From: Lathyrus oleraceus
Lineage: Eukaryota; Streptophyta; Magnoliopsida; Fabales; Fabaceae
DNA: 64,000 nucleotides
NCBI RefSeq assembly: GCF_024323335.1
Contig: NC_066579.1
Location: 352,973,400 to 353,037,399, forward strand
Reading direction: 5' to 3'
Shown here: positions 24,000 through 34,185 of the stretch, piece by piece
How positions within the stretch are numbered: position 1 is the stretch's first letter
Layout of the letters: the number at the start of each line of letters is the position of its first letter
Translations under genes and position numbers: made by a program
The notes under the pieces: generated by a model
Database searches by the model: none
Seen by the model: only the letters and a program-made list of their open reading frames with translations
Told to the model about the DNA's origin: nothing

Positions 24000-24630
24000 A
24001 AGTAAAATCACTTTTATCAACCAACATTTTGTCAATTTGAGTTCAAGTGTTCAAGGAAACAAGAAAGAGTGAAAAAGGTGTCCAAGACTCATCATCTTCA
24101 TCTTCAACGTTTCACAACACATCAACTACACACAATCATTTTTGATGTGGTTCGTGATCGATTAAAGGTGATAAGGTTCGAAGCTATGATCGAAGAATCC
24201 GATTCGGGTTGAAGCTTGTGGCAGGTTCTTTCTTGAATAAAACCGTTAGGGTTTTGTCCTCCAATACCGGTTTGTGTTTGGGGGTTTCTGGACGAATTGT
24301 TTCATCAATATTCAGCCGAGCGAAGGTGATTGAGAAGAGGAAGTCTTCATCAGTCTAGTAGCGGATTCGGTGATATTGAATTAAAGGATTCGGGTTCGAT
24401 TCGTTGTGTTTGAGATCAGCCGAGCCGAGGGTTTGAAGAACAGAAGATTCTTCAACAAAGGGGCTGGAATCGGAGGTCTAGCTACAACGATCGAAGGTCT
24501 TGATTCGTCTTGAATCAAGGAGCAAGGATAGGAAGCATCATTCAACACATTGGAAGTTCTGTTGTTTACTTGCTTTGCAATCCTTGTATAAACGGTTAAA
24601 TTTCACAGGTGATATCTAATTAAATCATCT

Positions 24631-24702
24631 CAATTCTAAGTTTAGAATTGAGGGCAGACGTACCCCGAAGCGAGGACGGCGGGGGAACTGCCTCATCAAA
24701 TC
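24631..24702 (+). other. Perfect hairpin followed by a GC-rich block in the SIRE-like LTR
   Basis: Positions 24631-24650 form a perfect inverted repeat (CAATTCTAA, 2-nt loop, TTAGAATTG). A GC-rich block with CCCCGAAGCGAGGACGG follows at 24660-24690, in otherwise AT-rich sequence downstream of the TATA box. It could be an RNA structure in R/U5. No function is known to me. Confidence 0.6.
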
Positions 24703-25245
24703 TCTGTCTTCTTTAATTTTCTGCATAAGTGTTTTTCAGCTTAAAAATTAAATGATTTTAGTTTAAGCAATTTTACCAAATGTTGATATAAGTTGAGTAA
24801 GAGATTAAGACTGTTGTTTGAATCCAAAGTACAATAGTATATTGTACTAGATAAATTTGAATTACTTACTCAACTCAAATATCACTTGGAGTGTTTATGC
24901 ACACCAAGTGTTTGTTAATTTGCATAAGCCAAAGTTGTCTTAAGTTTGCATCCAGTTTAATTTGGTATTGTGAATCATTGGAACTAGGCTTGCTAGTAAG
25001 TGAAATATATCATTGAGTGTGCAAATAGTGTAGTGATTTGTATTTCACTTTATCTCTAATCCATTAGCTTAACGCATATCCGGTTTTCCAATAACGGTTC
25101 GTTTTAGACTAAAATTTTCCTCGGCCGCTTCCGCACTTAAAACAAATTTTCAAAACCAATTTTCTTTTAAATTGGTAGCGCCGACTCAAGTTTTTAATTA
25201 GGATCTATTCAACCCCCCCTTCTAGATCCGTGCCATAGTCTAACA

Positions 25246-25250
25246 AGAAT
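25246..25250. repeat. 5-bp target site duplication AGAAT, right
   Basis: Matches 23380-23384 and directly follows the LTR terminus TCTAACA. Confidence 0.95.
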
Positions 25251-25958
25251 GTTCCCCAAGGTGTGATGAATGTTGTCTTCTCCATATCCTCGGGTGCCAT
25301 CTTGATCTGATTATATCCGGAAAATCCATCCATAAATGAGAAGACATTGAATTTAGTTGTATTATCCACCAACATATCAATATGTGGTAGAGGGAAATCA
25401 TCTTTCGGACTAGCTTTATTCAAGTCTTTATAGTCCACACACATTCGGACTTTTCCATCTTTCTTAGGCACGGGCACATTATTGGCCACCCATTGAGGAT
25501 ATGTAGAAGTCACCAGAAACCCTGCATCAATTTGCTTATGAACTTCTTCTTTAATCTTCACCGCCATATCGGGATGAGTTCTTATGAGCTTCTGCTTCAC
25601 AGGCACACACTCAAGCTTCAAAGGCAGAAAATGTTGCACGATATCAGTATCCAGACCAGGCATGTCTTCATACGACCAGGCAAAGACGTCGACGTATTAT
25701 CGTAGCAACTCTATCAACCCCTTCTTAACAGATTCTTCCAGGAGTGCCCCAATCTTCACTTCTCGCACACAATCTTCAGACCCCAAGTTAATTGTTTTCG
25801 GATTCTCGAGATGCGGCTGAATGATCTTCTCTTCGTGCTCAAGTAGACGGGTAATCTCATCAGGAACCTCTTCAACATCATCTTCTTCGGCCTCAAATAC
25901 AGGGAACTCAAAGTTGGGAGGTGGTGTTGGATCATTATGTTCAATGGGTTTGATCAAC
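25251..25958 (-). pseudogene. Ogre-M pol exon 2: linker and RT N-terminal part
   Basis: Minus-strand start of pol exon 2. From 25958 the frame opens with an acidic linker (N-D-P-T-P-P-P-N-F-E), homologous to Ogre-P 1046-1355, and runs into RT with V-P-K-K-D-G-K and F-S-F-M-D-G-F-S-G-Y-N. A frame break lies near 25690, where the D-V-F-A-W-S region should be. The RT frame then runs into the SIRE-like LTR and resumes at 23384. Confidence 0.92.
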
Positions 25959-26195
25959 CTGCATAATGATTTTGGATATAAAAGAGATTTTAGAATTCAA
26001 ACAAGTCAAATCATTATGCAGATGAAAAGATTGATTTTATTCTATTTTTAAGGTTTTATGTGATCACCAGTTTCATGCAAAAAGCAAAAACTGAAAATAA
26101 TTGGAAAAAGAAACACTTAACATGAATTTATTAAATGAAAATATCATTGTATTTATGAGCCAACAATGTCATCACTCCTCCTTTTGGCATGGGAG
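25959..26195 (-). other. Ogre-M intron, 3' portion, with hairpin at the splice site
   Basis: Minus-strand intron sequence related to 791-1045. The acceptor ATTATGCAG ends at 25959. CTGCATAATGATTT and AAATCATTATGCAG form a perfect 14-bp inverted repeat (26008-26021 with 25959-25972), with a 35-nt loop that holds TCTAAAATC as in Ogre-P. The intron can be followed to about 26195, where the sequence changes to plus-strand gag. The donor is probably lost. Confidence 0.75.
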
Positions 26196-27166
26196 AAGGG
26201 TTCTTCAAGTTCTTCAAGTGCTAAGAAACCATTTTCAGGGGCACCCAGAAGGAGAGAGGGTGAGACAAATGCTATACATAATCAGAGAAATCGAAACAGA
26301 GGACAACAATACCGTCAAGTTGCTGTTGTGACTATTCCAGCAACCCAACCTCAACAACCACAAAGAGGACAACCACAACAACAACAACAACGCCAATTCC
26401 AACCAAGACAAAGAATGCCAGATTGTCATTTTGATCAGTTGCCAATGACTTATGTCGAATTACTCCCTGAACTGCTCAGGTTAAAGTTTGTTGAACTTCG
26501 CACTATGGCTCCATTAACAAGGATTGCCGTTGGTTATGATGCTAATGTCCGCTGTGATTTTCATTCTGGTGCGCCAGGGCACCACATCGAGAATTGTCGG
26601 GCTTTTCACCATAAAGTCCAAGATTTGATTAATTCCAAGACGATTAACTTTGCTCCTACTCCGAATGTGATGAATAATCCTATGCCTCAGCATGGAGGGC
26701 CCAGAGTAAACAGTGTGGAAGATGGGGAAAATTTGAACTTGGTAGTCGATGTTAATGAGGTTCAGACTTCGTTGTTTGTAGTGAAGGAACGTCTGCTTAG
26801 AGGGGGAGTATTCCCGGGATGTGACAAGAATTGTTCAGATTGTGGTAATCATGAAAACGGTTGTGTGAAATTGAAAGAAGGTATCCAGGAATTGATGAAT
26901 GAAGGTTGTTTACAGTTTGATTGAGTAGTGAAAGACCGTGAAGAGGTATCGACTGTTACCATTTACTTTACACCGTCAGAAAGCCCTGTACGTGCTCCAA
27001 GAACTATTAGTGCGCCTGTGACTATTGGTACTCCTGTGACCGTAGCTGCGCCCGTGACCATATCTGCTCCGGTGACTGTTGGTGTTCCCGTGATTGTTAA
27101 TGCTCCAGTAACTATCAGTGCTCCTACCACCATTGCTGCTTCTAGTGGAAGACTTTTTTAGAATAA
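26195..27166 (+). pseudogene. Ogre gag fragment, head-to-head with Ogre-M
   Basis: C-terminal part of an Ogre Gag on the plus strand. The open frame 26166-26924 has a Ser-rich then Gln/Pro-rich segment (about residues 10-85), a Cys/His block (C-D-F-H...G-H-H...E-N-C) like the Ogre nucleocapsid motif, and a second Cys-rich block (C-D-K-N-C-S-D-C). After a stop at 26922-26924 the frame continues as a Pro/Thr/Val-rich tail to 27161. The N-terminal half, protease and pol are absent. The left join is with antisense intron and the right join with an LTR fragment; neither shows a target duplication. It is diverged from the gag at 57-59 kb. Confidence 0.85.
27006..27150 (+). repeat. 18-bp tandem repeats coding APVT(I/V)x units in Gag
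   Basis: Eight in-frame 6-residue units of the type A-P-V-T-I-G, for example TPVT, APVT, VPVI and APTT variants. The unit length is 18 bp and the third codon positions vary, so the repeat is old or kept at the protein level. It lies in the low-complexity tail of Gag. Confidence 0.85.
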
Positions 27167-27823
27167 GTCAAATTTCACTAAGTCCACAAATGACCTATAA
27201 TGTCTCCAAACATTTGATGATACTCTAAGCATAATTGGATCTTATTATGTAAAGAGACATTGTAGAGAATGTTGAGAAGAGTCATATTCAAAAAGGGGCA
27301 TTCAAAAATGTTGAAAATTTAAGGAGTTGTGGTCCTTGGAACTTTGACCTTAAAATGTTGACTTTTAGTTCAAACCCTTTGGAACAAGCTTGTGCACTTG
27401 AACTTTCCTTGCACTTTAAAGCACATGGGTGATCATATGAACTCAAAATAAGGTGTCCTTGATGGTATCTTGATTAAAAAATTTCAAAGCTTGAATTTAC
27501 TTGTTGAAGAAGGCATGGAAATAAACACATGAACCTTTGACTTTCTTGAGAGGCCAGCCATCAAACTTTGAGATGCTCTTGACTTGAGAAGTCCTACCTT
27601 GCACAATAAATTTAAGATAAAAAATACACATTTTGGTATTTTGATTAGGGATTAGATAAGCAATAAATCAAATAAACACAAAGGTAAATAAAGAGGTGCT
27701 TGGTGTTCCCTGCAAGAAGCAAACCCAAAGATAAATAGGGGAAAGGTCAATATATGACCTTGATTGTATGCAAAGGATGCAAATGAGATGTGGTATATTA
27801 GGGTTTAAAATTAGGGTATGACA
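27167..27823 (-). mobile_element. Truncated Ogre/Tat-type LTR fragment
   Basis: AT-rich sequence whose minus strand starts TGTCATACCC at 27823 and includes a 'GACCTATAATGTC' word also found in the Ogre-M LTR. It looks like the first ~650 bp of an LTR of an Ogre or Tat relative. The remaining LTR and internal region are missing at 27167. It lies next to, and presumably inserted into, the Athila-B left LTR. The terminus is only TG-like by inspection, and the partner target duplication is lost. Confidence 0.55.
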
Positions 27824-28436
27824 CGTAACATGTGCTAAGGGTGGCCGTAGCAAGCCACTGTACCTGGCTTGTCAATTCAAATTGGAGGTTTTTATCTGCT
27901 GTGGCTAGTAGCAGGTGCTACGTGTGGCCGTAACAGGTCACTGGTCCTGGGGGTTATGTCTGCTATGGCCCGTAGCAGGTGCTACGGGTGGCCGTAGCAG
28001 GCTACTATTTCTTGTGGATTTTGACTTTTGTTCTAGACCTCTCTGCTACGACCCATAATAGGTGCTACGGGTGGCCGTAGCAGGCCACTGTTTCTTGTGG
28101 ATTTTGGCTTTTGTTCCAGACCTCTCTACTACGACCCATAGCAGGTGCCAAGGTGGTCGTAGCAAGCCTATTGGAGCGCGGGAAAACTTCTCCGATTTAC
28201 AACGATCCTCCTTGGTTTCTGCATCTGATCGTACTTGAAATCTGTTTGAACTTGAAAACAGTAAAAACACACAACCTAAGCATAAAATGCGGAAAATTGA
28301 AATAAATTGATGAAAAATAATGAAACGATTAAATGACATTAACGGTAAAAGAAGGTGTAAAAACCACTTAAACTATATTAAAAATGAAAATAACTCTCCT
28401 ACTTTCACATATTAAAATGATGATAACTATATCCCA
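27824..28436 (-). mobile_element. Truncated 3' LTR of Athila-B
   Basis: Matches the part of the LTR at 33570-34160 that holds the GCTACGG palindromic modules and the sequence after them. The last ~17 bp seen in the right LTR are missing here, and about 1 kb of the other end is lost at the join at 27823. Confidence 0.85.
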
Positions 28437-28754
28437 AACTTAGCTTGTTGCTTGTCCTCAAGAAACTTTAAGTGAAAAGACTCATGTCACTCTCAAATGA
28501 AATAAAATCTTTTCGTGTACCATCATACCTCTAAGAATTTCTATGACTCTCATTTGTTGATACCTTTGGTTTTGCTTGATTATCGAGGTCGATTGATTGA
28601 CCACACCTTCACTTGAAAGTACTACTGCACCTGTCAACTCAATTCACACTCTCACCAAATCTCTCGGGTGTTAATGTATTTTACAATCAAAATTCATAGT
28701 ATGCAATACCATACAATAGGCTTGAATAAATTCTCTTTTGATGTCAAGGTGCAC

Positions 28755-28799
<45 letters not shown>

Positions 28800-29950
28800 T
28801 TTGAGGTCTCTATGGTTGTAATGGGGCTAGGGCTAAGGTATGATAATTTTGGAAAAGTAGGCTAAGGTTCAGAGTCAATATGATCGTTATCTTCACTATG
28901 CTCATTCGGATGGATTAATTGTTATCGAGGATTCAACTTTTGGAATTGTCTTTATTTTCTATATTCGCTAACTTCTCCTTCTTTCAAGTGCCCTGATGAT
29001 TATTTTTCTATTATTCATTTCAATTTGATTTTTCAAATTTTCATCTTTTCTTTTCTTTTTCTTCTTTTTTTTTTCAATCATCAGGTGCCCTCATTTGTAC
29101 TAAGCACAACTGCCCTAAACTTAAAGGTTATAATCCCAACAGCAACTCCAAACATAGAATGAACATATATATGATAACTCATAAAAATACTCTGAACATG
29201 GCGGGGAAGTGTTTGGGCCATGGGTTAATATGTTTTGGTTTTAAAAAAAACAAACGGGTAAAGGCTTAAATGGGGTTAACAATGGATAATAATAAAAAGG
29301 ATGGCTAGAAATGCTCAGGGGTTAAAAAAATGTGCCTCAGTGTGTGTAATAATGCAACCGAAATTAGAAAAGAACGTATGCAAGTACTGAATGATAAAGA
29401 CATACCTGAATGTTTTCTTATGATGTACATTATGTTTGGATTTTTCCGCTCTCACCATGTTGAGTAGAGCTGACAACCTCCACAATACCTCTTGCTCGAT
29501 GTGTCTTCTCAATCAGTTATGGTAAACCTGCTCAACGATTAGTCCAACTCAATGGAACCAATCAAATCATTTAGAAGTATATAAATTTTTTTGGGCGACT
29601 TAACATGGGAAAAGGACACACATGCCTTCAGTTTGGGTACTTTTCGCACAACTATTAAAGCTACAATTATCACATTTCTAGATGAAAGTAAACAACCGGA
29701 AATAAACCAACTTAAAGCAAAAAAAAACTCATAAATTAATATAAAATTAAACTATAACATAAAAATTACGAATACTTTCCTTGGGTTGCCTCCTAAGCAG
29801 CGCTCATTTATCGTCACTGGCTTGACGCCTCATTCCCCATGTTATGGGGGATACTTTAGCTTCCACACCTTGTTGCACTTGTTTTCCACAACTGAGAAAC
29901 CGCCTTTTTTCGAGGTAAAGTCCTTTCCAACTTCCATATCCTTACCTTGA
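28437..29950 (-). other. Athila-B 3' internal region, no supported gene
   Basis: Non-coding sequence between the protease region and the 3' LTR. It has a (CA)n run at 28756-28797, pyrimidine-rich stretches near 29040-29090 and a 'GGAGGCAACCC' block at ~29785-29800 (minus), which Athila-A also has just after integrase (~40660). 'GCTTGTCCTCAAG' beside the LTR occurs in both elements. The pol deletion point must lie near 29850-29960. Confidence 0.75.
28756..28797. repeat. (CA)n microsatellite
   Basis: About 20 uninterrupted CA dinucleotides in the Athila-B 3' region; Athila-A has only a few CA units at the corresponding place (~37727-37740). Confidence 0.95.
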
Positions 29951-29952
29951 TT

Positions 29953-30693
29953 TCACTTTCTCTTCTTTATCATGGCTTTTGGAATGGAAATAGGAGTTTT
30001 TCCTCTCGGGGTTGCTAATGGAGGTGGGATAAGTTGAGATGACCTCCTTGAGACTTTTTCTGATGTTGGCATGTCACTTTGGCCTTTCACATCTGTCCTG
30101 ATCATGCCTACTTGATAATGATGTTCTTTTTCCACCTCTAGCTTACTATTTTCAAGAACATTCAAGGTTATTTCATCATCATAAAATTTTAAAGTTAGTG
30201 TACCCTTGTCTATGTCGAAATTGGATCGACTTGTCCGCATGAATGGTCGACCAAGAATGATAGGTGTCTATTCATCCTTAGGTATGTCTATGATCACAAA
30301 ATCAATAGGAAAAGTAAATTTCTATATTATCACAAGTACATCTTTCGCTATCCCATATGCATTATTTATGGAGTGATATACAAACTTCAAATTTATCCTT
30401 GTATCAGTGACATTTCCAATACCAAGCCTTTGGTAGATTGACAATGGCATCAGACTCACACTAGCTCCAGAGTCAATTGGTACCTTCTTGAAAGTTCTAT
30501 TTTTTATAGTGCATGAGACTGTGACCGCTCCAGGATCCTTCTGCTTGTTTGGGATTCTCCTACCTGTTAATATTGCACTACACTTTTCATTCAAGGCTAC
30601 CGACCCCTCTCCTATTGGTCTTTTTTCAGCGATTACCTCTTTCATGAATTTTTTGTACATGGACATTTGCTCGAGTGCTTCAAAGAAAGGCAT
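29953..30693 (-). pseudogene. Athila-B aspartic protease region
   Basis: Retropepsin-like domain on the minus strand. The frame at 30322-30693 starts with the P-F-F-E-A-L-E-Q-M block typical of the Athila gag-pro junction and has the active site D-S-G-A-S with S-L-M-P-L-S-I-Y after it. The frame breaks near 30320; the C-terminal part follows with 'GRPF' and 'MRTSRSNFDIDKG' at ~30240-30260. The tail at 29953-30240 is lysine-rich and leads into the pol deletion. Confidence 0.85.
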
Positions 30694-32419
30694 ATTGATC
30701 TCTAAATTTTTGAATATTGTGAATAATTTCTCAATGTCTTTTCTCTTTTGTATCCTTCTTTGTCACTCTATGAGGATAAGGTAACTTAATCACCGGTTTA
30801 GTCTCTTTTTAATTTTTCTCTTTTGTTGGCTTTACTAGTGGTATAAGTTCTTATGGTTCTTTTTTATTCTCACTCACTTCCAGATCTACCTCTATGACAT
30901 GGTCATGATTTGTTGCCTTCTCTTCTTCATCTTTAGAAACTTTCTGACTTCTTGTTGTGACAGCATTAACATTCTCATGGTGTCTCAGATTTTGTACCGT
31001 TGCACTCGGAAGGGTGCCTTGAGCTTGATTTTTGAGTTGTTGTGCTATCTGACCCATTTGAACTTCAAGATTTTTGATAGAAGCAGTAATGCTCCTCTAA
31101 TTATTTCTTGTTTCTTTTTGGAGATGGGAATTTTGAGCTGCCATATTTTCAATGGCAAGTTCATAATCGGCTTTTTTTGGTGCTTGTTATTGATACTACT
31201 GTTGTTGTGGAGGATACTATTGTTGTTGTTGTTGATATTGTTGTGGTTGGTTCTGATATTGAATGGGACTCTGCTTTTGAACATTCCCTTGGTGATCTTT
31301 CAAGGAGAAATTTGGATGATTATTCCAGCCTAGATTATAAGTGTTAGAATAAGGGTTATTCTGCTTCCGAAATTTTATCCCTTCAATTTATTGTCGGTTG
31401 CAACACACTGTATGGCAAAATGAGGCCCCCCATAGATCTCACAATTAACAGCTTGAACAGGTTGAACTTGGGATACTTGTTGAGTACCGATATTCATAGC
31501 CTTAAGTCTTCTCTCACTTCAGTAACAACTTGGTCTTCCAGCTTCACATCCTGATTGGCAAGTTTCAAATCAATCACACCCTCTAATTTACTGACACTCC
31601 AGTCATATAACTCCAAATGTTCATTTGCAGCAATGGCTTCTATGATCTTCTTAATACCAATGGCTGTTGTAAAATTGGATGAGCCACTGACAGCTGTATC
31701 AAAAAGTTATTTTGTCTTCATTCTGAGACCATTTACAAACATTTGCATCTGTTCGGTTTGATCCAAATTATGAATAGGACATGCAACCAGTAACCTTTTG
31801 AATCTCTTGTAAGCATCACCCAGGGATTCCCCTTCCTTCTGCTTAAAATTCACAATATCATATCTTTTTCGAATATAAACAGAAGCAGTAAAATACTCAT
31901 TCAGAAAAGTTGTTTCCATTTGTTCCCATATAGTAATACTTCTAGCTAATAATGAGTTAAACCATTCTTCGGCGTCTTTAGCTAGAGTGAACGGGAATAT
32001 TCTTAATTTTATTGCTTCTTCAGTGTGCCCCTCAACCTTCAAAGTAGTGCTCATAGTAAGAAACCTTTGCAAATGTTTATTTGCATCTTCATTTATTTTT
32101 CCTGTAAAAGGCCTCTTTTCAAGTTGACGGATGGTTGTTGGGTGCAACTGAAAATTTGGAACATTCAATAGTTGATTCACTATAGTCAAACGTCCCAATG
32201 GGGCATCTGATCCTCCGTAAACCCCAAGAAGTCTTTTTTATGGTTCAACCATAATTGTATCTTCTCTCTCTTTGTCAGATTCTGTATTTGAGTGCTCAGA
32301 AACTTCAATCTCAATCTTGCTTTCCTAGCTTGTCTAAGCTTAGCGTGCAAAGTTCTTTCTGGTTCTGCGTCAAAACTAAAATCAGCTGAGGGTTTTCCTC
32401 GCATGCAACAATTAGACAA
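30694..32419 (-). pseudogene. Athila-B gag
   Basis: Structural Gag on the minus strand. The frame 32186-32419 gives the N-terminal part (R-T-L-H-A-K-L-R). 31707-32198 carries the conserved retrotransposon Gag core (A-E-E-W-F-N-S-L, F-L-N-E-Y-F, R-F-K-R-L). The zinc knuckle near 31410 is damaged: C-E-I-Y-G-G-P-H where Athila-A has C-E-I-C-N-G-P-H. A Gln/Asn-rich stretch lies at 31190-31260. M-G-Q-I-A-Q-Q-L at 31057 begins the pre-protease part, as in Athila-A at 44776. Frames are broken by several stops. Confidence 0.88.
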
Positions 32420-32547
32420 AGATTAGCAATAATAAAAATTGGTCACAAAAATAAAGGTAAAAACAAAAAAACAAAAAATAAAAGTTTTAGCTGCAGAGCA
32501 GCAAAATCTTAATTGAAATATATCTATGAACTCTATTATCTTTAGCA

Positions 32548-32566
32548 GTCCCCGGCAACGACGCCA
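32548..32566 (-). other. Primer binding site of Athila-B
   Basis: Minus strand TGGCGTCGTTGCCGGGGAC, six bases after the LTR end. This is the Athila-type site, complementary to the 3' end of tRNA-Asp, with one difference (GTC) from the Athila-A site (GCC). Confidence 0.88.
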
Positions 32567-32572
32567 AAAACT

Positions 32573-34185
32573 TGATCGATAAATTAGCAAGTGTACTAAT
32601 CTGCCAATGTAGTAATAAAAAGGGGAAATTCCCATTATGGATCTCAAGGACTGCTTGACGATACAAATTTCAAGATTTATTTCAACTAAACAAAAGCTTG
32701 GGGGTTTTGGGACAGTTTGGTGAAATTATGAAAGCAATTGCAAATAAAATTAATAAAGTACGCGAACGGTTAAAACATATATGAGTAGTATGCTACGGAA
32801 GGTGTGTGATTTATTCCTGTAACAACTCTGAATCAATATTGCAATAACAAATATCAGTTAATTAATTACCAGTTCTTTAGGGTGTTTCCTCCTAAGTCCT
32901 TAGTGAGAAAACCTTTAATCATCCATCCTAATGTTGATGTCCATAGAGAATTACAAATAAAAATAGGCATTCAATTATCATGAATATTTCAGTTTCTATA
33001 GGGTATCTATAGTGCTAGGTAATATCTACTATAGAATAATCTTAAGCAAGTCATTAACAATGACGGTCCAACCTAATCATTAACCATAAGTCAAACTCGT
33101 TTATTCGACAAAGCAAGCATTAAGAATATCAAGAGAATAAGTTAATTATGGAAACCAACATTGTTATTGCAAATATAAAATCATAGTTATTACATCTTCA
33201 AATTAGGGACACCCCCTAGCATTGGGGGGTTTAGCTACTCATAATATTCAATAAAAACAAAATACAAAATTTAGACATTATAGATACTAAGATGAAATTG
33301 AATCTTCAATCGCTTCCGTTCATGAAAATACGCGTGCCGCCAAAGCTTCTGTTTTCTTCAATATTTCTCTCTGTATTTTTGTCGTTAAAAAAGAAGTCCC
33401 CTCAAATTTGATAGCAATCTACTTTAAATAGAGAAATTCCCCCTTTTCAGATTCCCCTAGTCAATAAAATGTTTTTGGACAATGATATCAAGTCTGAAAA
33501 TAGCTCAATTCACAATAATTTCCAACTCTGGCCTAAAAAGGAAAGTTTCTGAAAATCACACGTCTTCCTGCTATGGCCATAGCAGGTGCTACGGGTGGCC
33601 GTAACAGGTCACTGGATCTGGCTTGTCAACTGAAATTGGAGGGTTTTGTCTGCTATGGCCAGTAGTAGGTGCTACGGGTGGCCGTAGCAGGTCATTGGTC
33701 CTGGGGGTTATGTCTGCTACGACTTGTAGCAGGCCACTATTTCTTGTAGATTTTGGCTTTTGTTCTAGATCTCTATTCTACGGCCCATAGCAGGTGCTAT
33801 GGGTGGCCGTAGCAGGCCATTATTTCTTCTGGATTTTGGCTTTTGTTCAAGACCTCTCTGCTACGGCCCATAGCAGGTGCTATGGGTGGCCGTAGTAAGC
33901 CTACTGGAGCATGGGAAAACTTCTCCGATTTACAGCAATTCTCCTTGGTTTCTGCATCTGATCGTACTTGAAGATCTGATTGAACCTGAAAAGTGTAAAA
34001 ACATAAAACCCAAGCATAAAATGCAGAAAATGGAAATAAATTGATGAAAAATAGTGAAACGATTAAATGACATTAACGGTAAAAGAAGGTGTAAAAAACA
34101 CTTAAACTATATGAAAAATGCAAATAACTCGCCTACTTTCACCTGTTAAAATGATGATAACTATATCACAAATGGTGACTGATCA
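32573..34185 (-). mobile_element. 5' LTR of Athila-B
   Basis: A 1,613-bp LTR, TGATCGAT to ACTGATCA on the plus strand. It holds about five GC-rich palindromic modules at 33568-33905, that is 280-620 bp from its 5' end, in the expected U3. The 36-bp spacing of PBS and LTR and the TG...CA ends fix the limits. It is related to, but clearly different from, the Athila-A LTR. Confidence 0.92.
33568..33905 (-). promoter_or_regulatory. CTACGG/CCGTAG palindromic modules in Athila-B U3
   Basis: About five units of 65-105 bp. Each has CTACGGCCCATAGCAGG followed by TGCTACGGGTGGCCGTAGCAG or a variant, so arms CTACGG and CCGTAG alternate. The same frame of bases appears in Athila-A with AC/GT in place of CT/AG. 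The truncated left LTR repeats the cluster at 27830-28175. Confidence 0.8.

Larger units (their letters stand above)
23385..25245 (+). mobile_element. Solo LTR, SIRE/Maximus-like Ty1/copia, in Ogre-M RT
   Basis: A 1,861-bp segment from TGTAAGGGC to TAGTCTAACA with perfect AGAAT duplications on both sides. It has no coding domain, so it is a solo LTR. The plus orientation is chosen from a TATA box at 23990 and from the C-rich 'TTCAACCCCCCCTTCTAG' block near the 3' end, typical of SIRE/Maximus LTRs in legumes. The family call rests on that block and on length. It carries a GC-rich word cluster just upstream of the TATA box and a 20-nt perfect hairpin downstream. Confidence 0.85.
12630..26195 (-). 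mobile_element. Ogre-M, minus-strand Ogre lacking its 5' part
   Basis: Reading the minus strand right to left: partial intron, pol exon 2, 3' UTR, polypurine tract, 3' LTR. Gag, ORF1, the primer site and the 5' LTR are missing. Instead the sequence switches near 26195 to a plus-strand Ogre gag fragment. The RT region carries a SIRE-like solo LTR (23385-25245). Ogre-M is less decayed than Ogre-P: it keeps Y-V-D-D and T-D-N-G-S-N but has two deletions with frameshifts in pol. Confidence 0.93.
27824..34185 (-). mobile_element. Athila-B, minus-strand Athila/Cyclops-like element without pol
   Basis: Minus-strand order: 5' LTR (32573-34185), primer site (32548-32566), gag, protease, a short linker, the 3' region and a truncated 3' LTR (27824-28436). 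RT, RNase H and integrase, present in Athila-A, are missing between protease and the 'GGAGGCAACCC' block near 29790. It is thus non-autonomous and would have needed enzymes from a relative. The sequence after 34185 (CATAC...) is copia coding sequence, so it inserted into the SIRE-like element. Confidence 0.88.

Noticed and set aside
26101..26331. A separate gene starting at 26101 on the plus strand
   Set aside because: It crosses the junction between antisense Ogre-M intron and the gag fragment, so its first part is not coding sequence.
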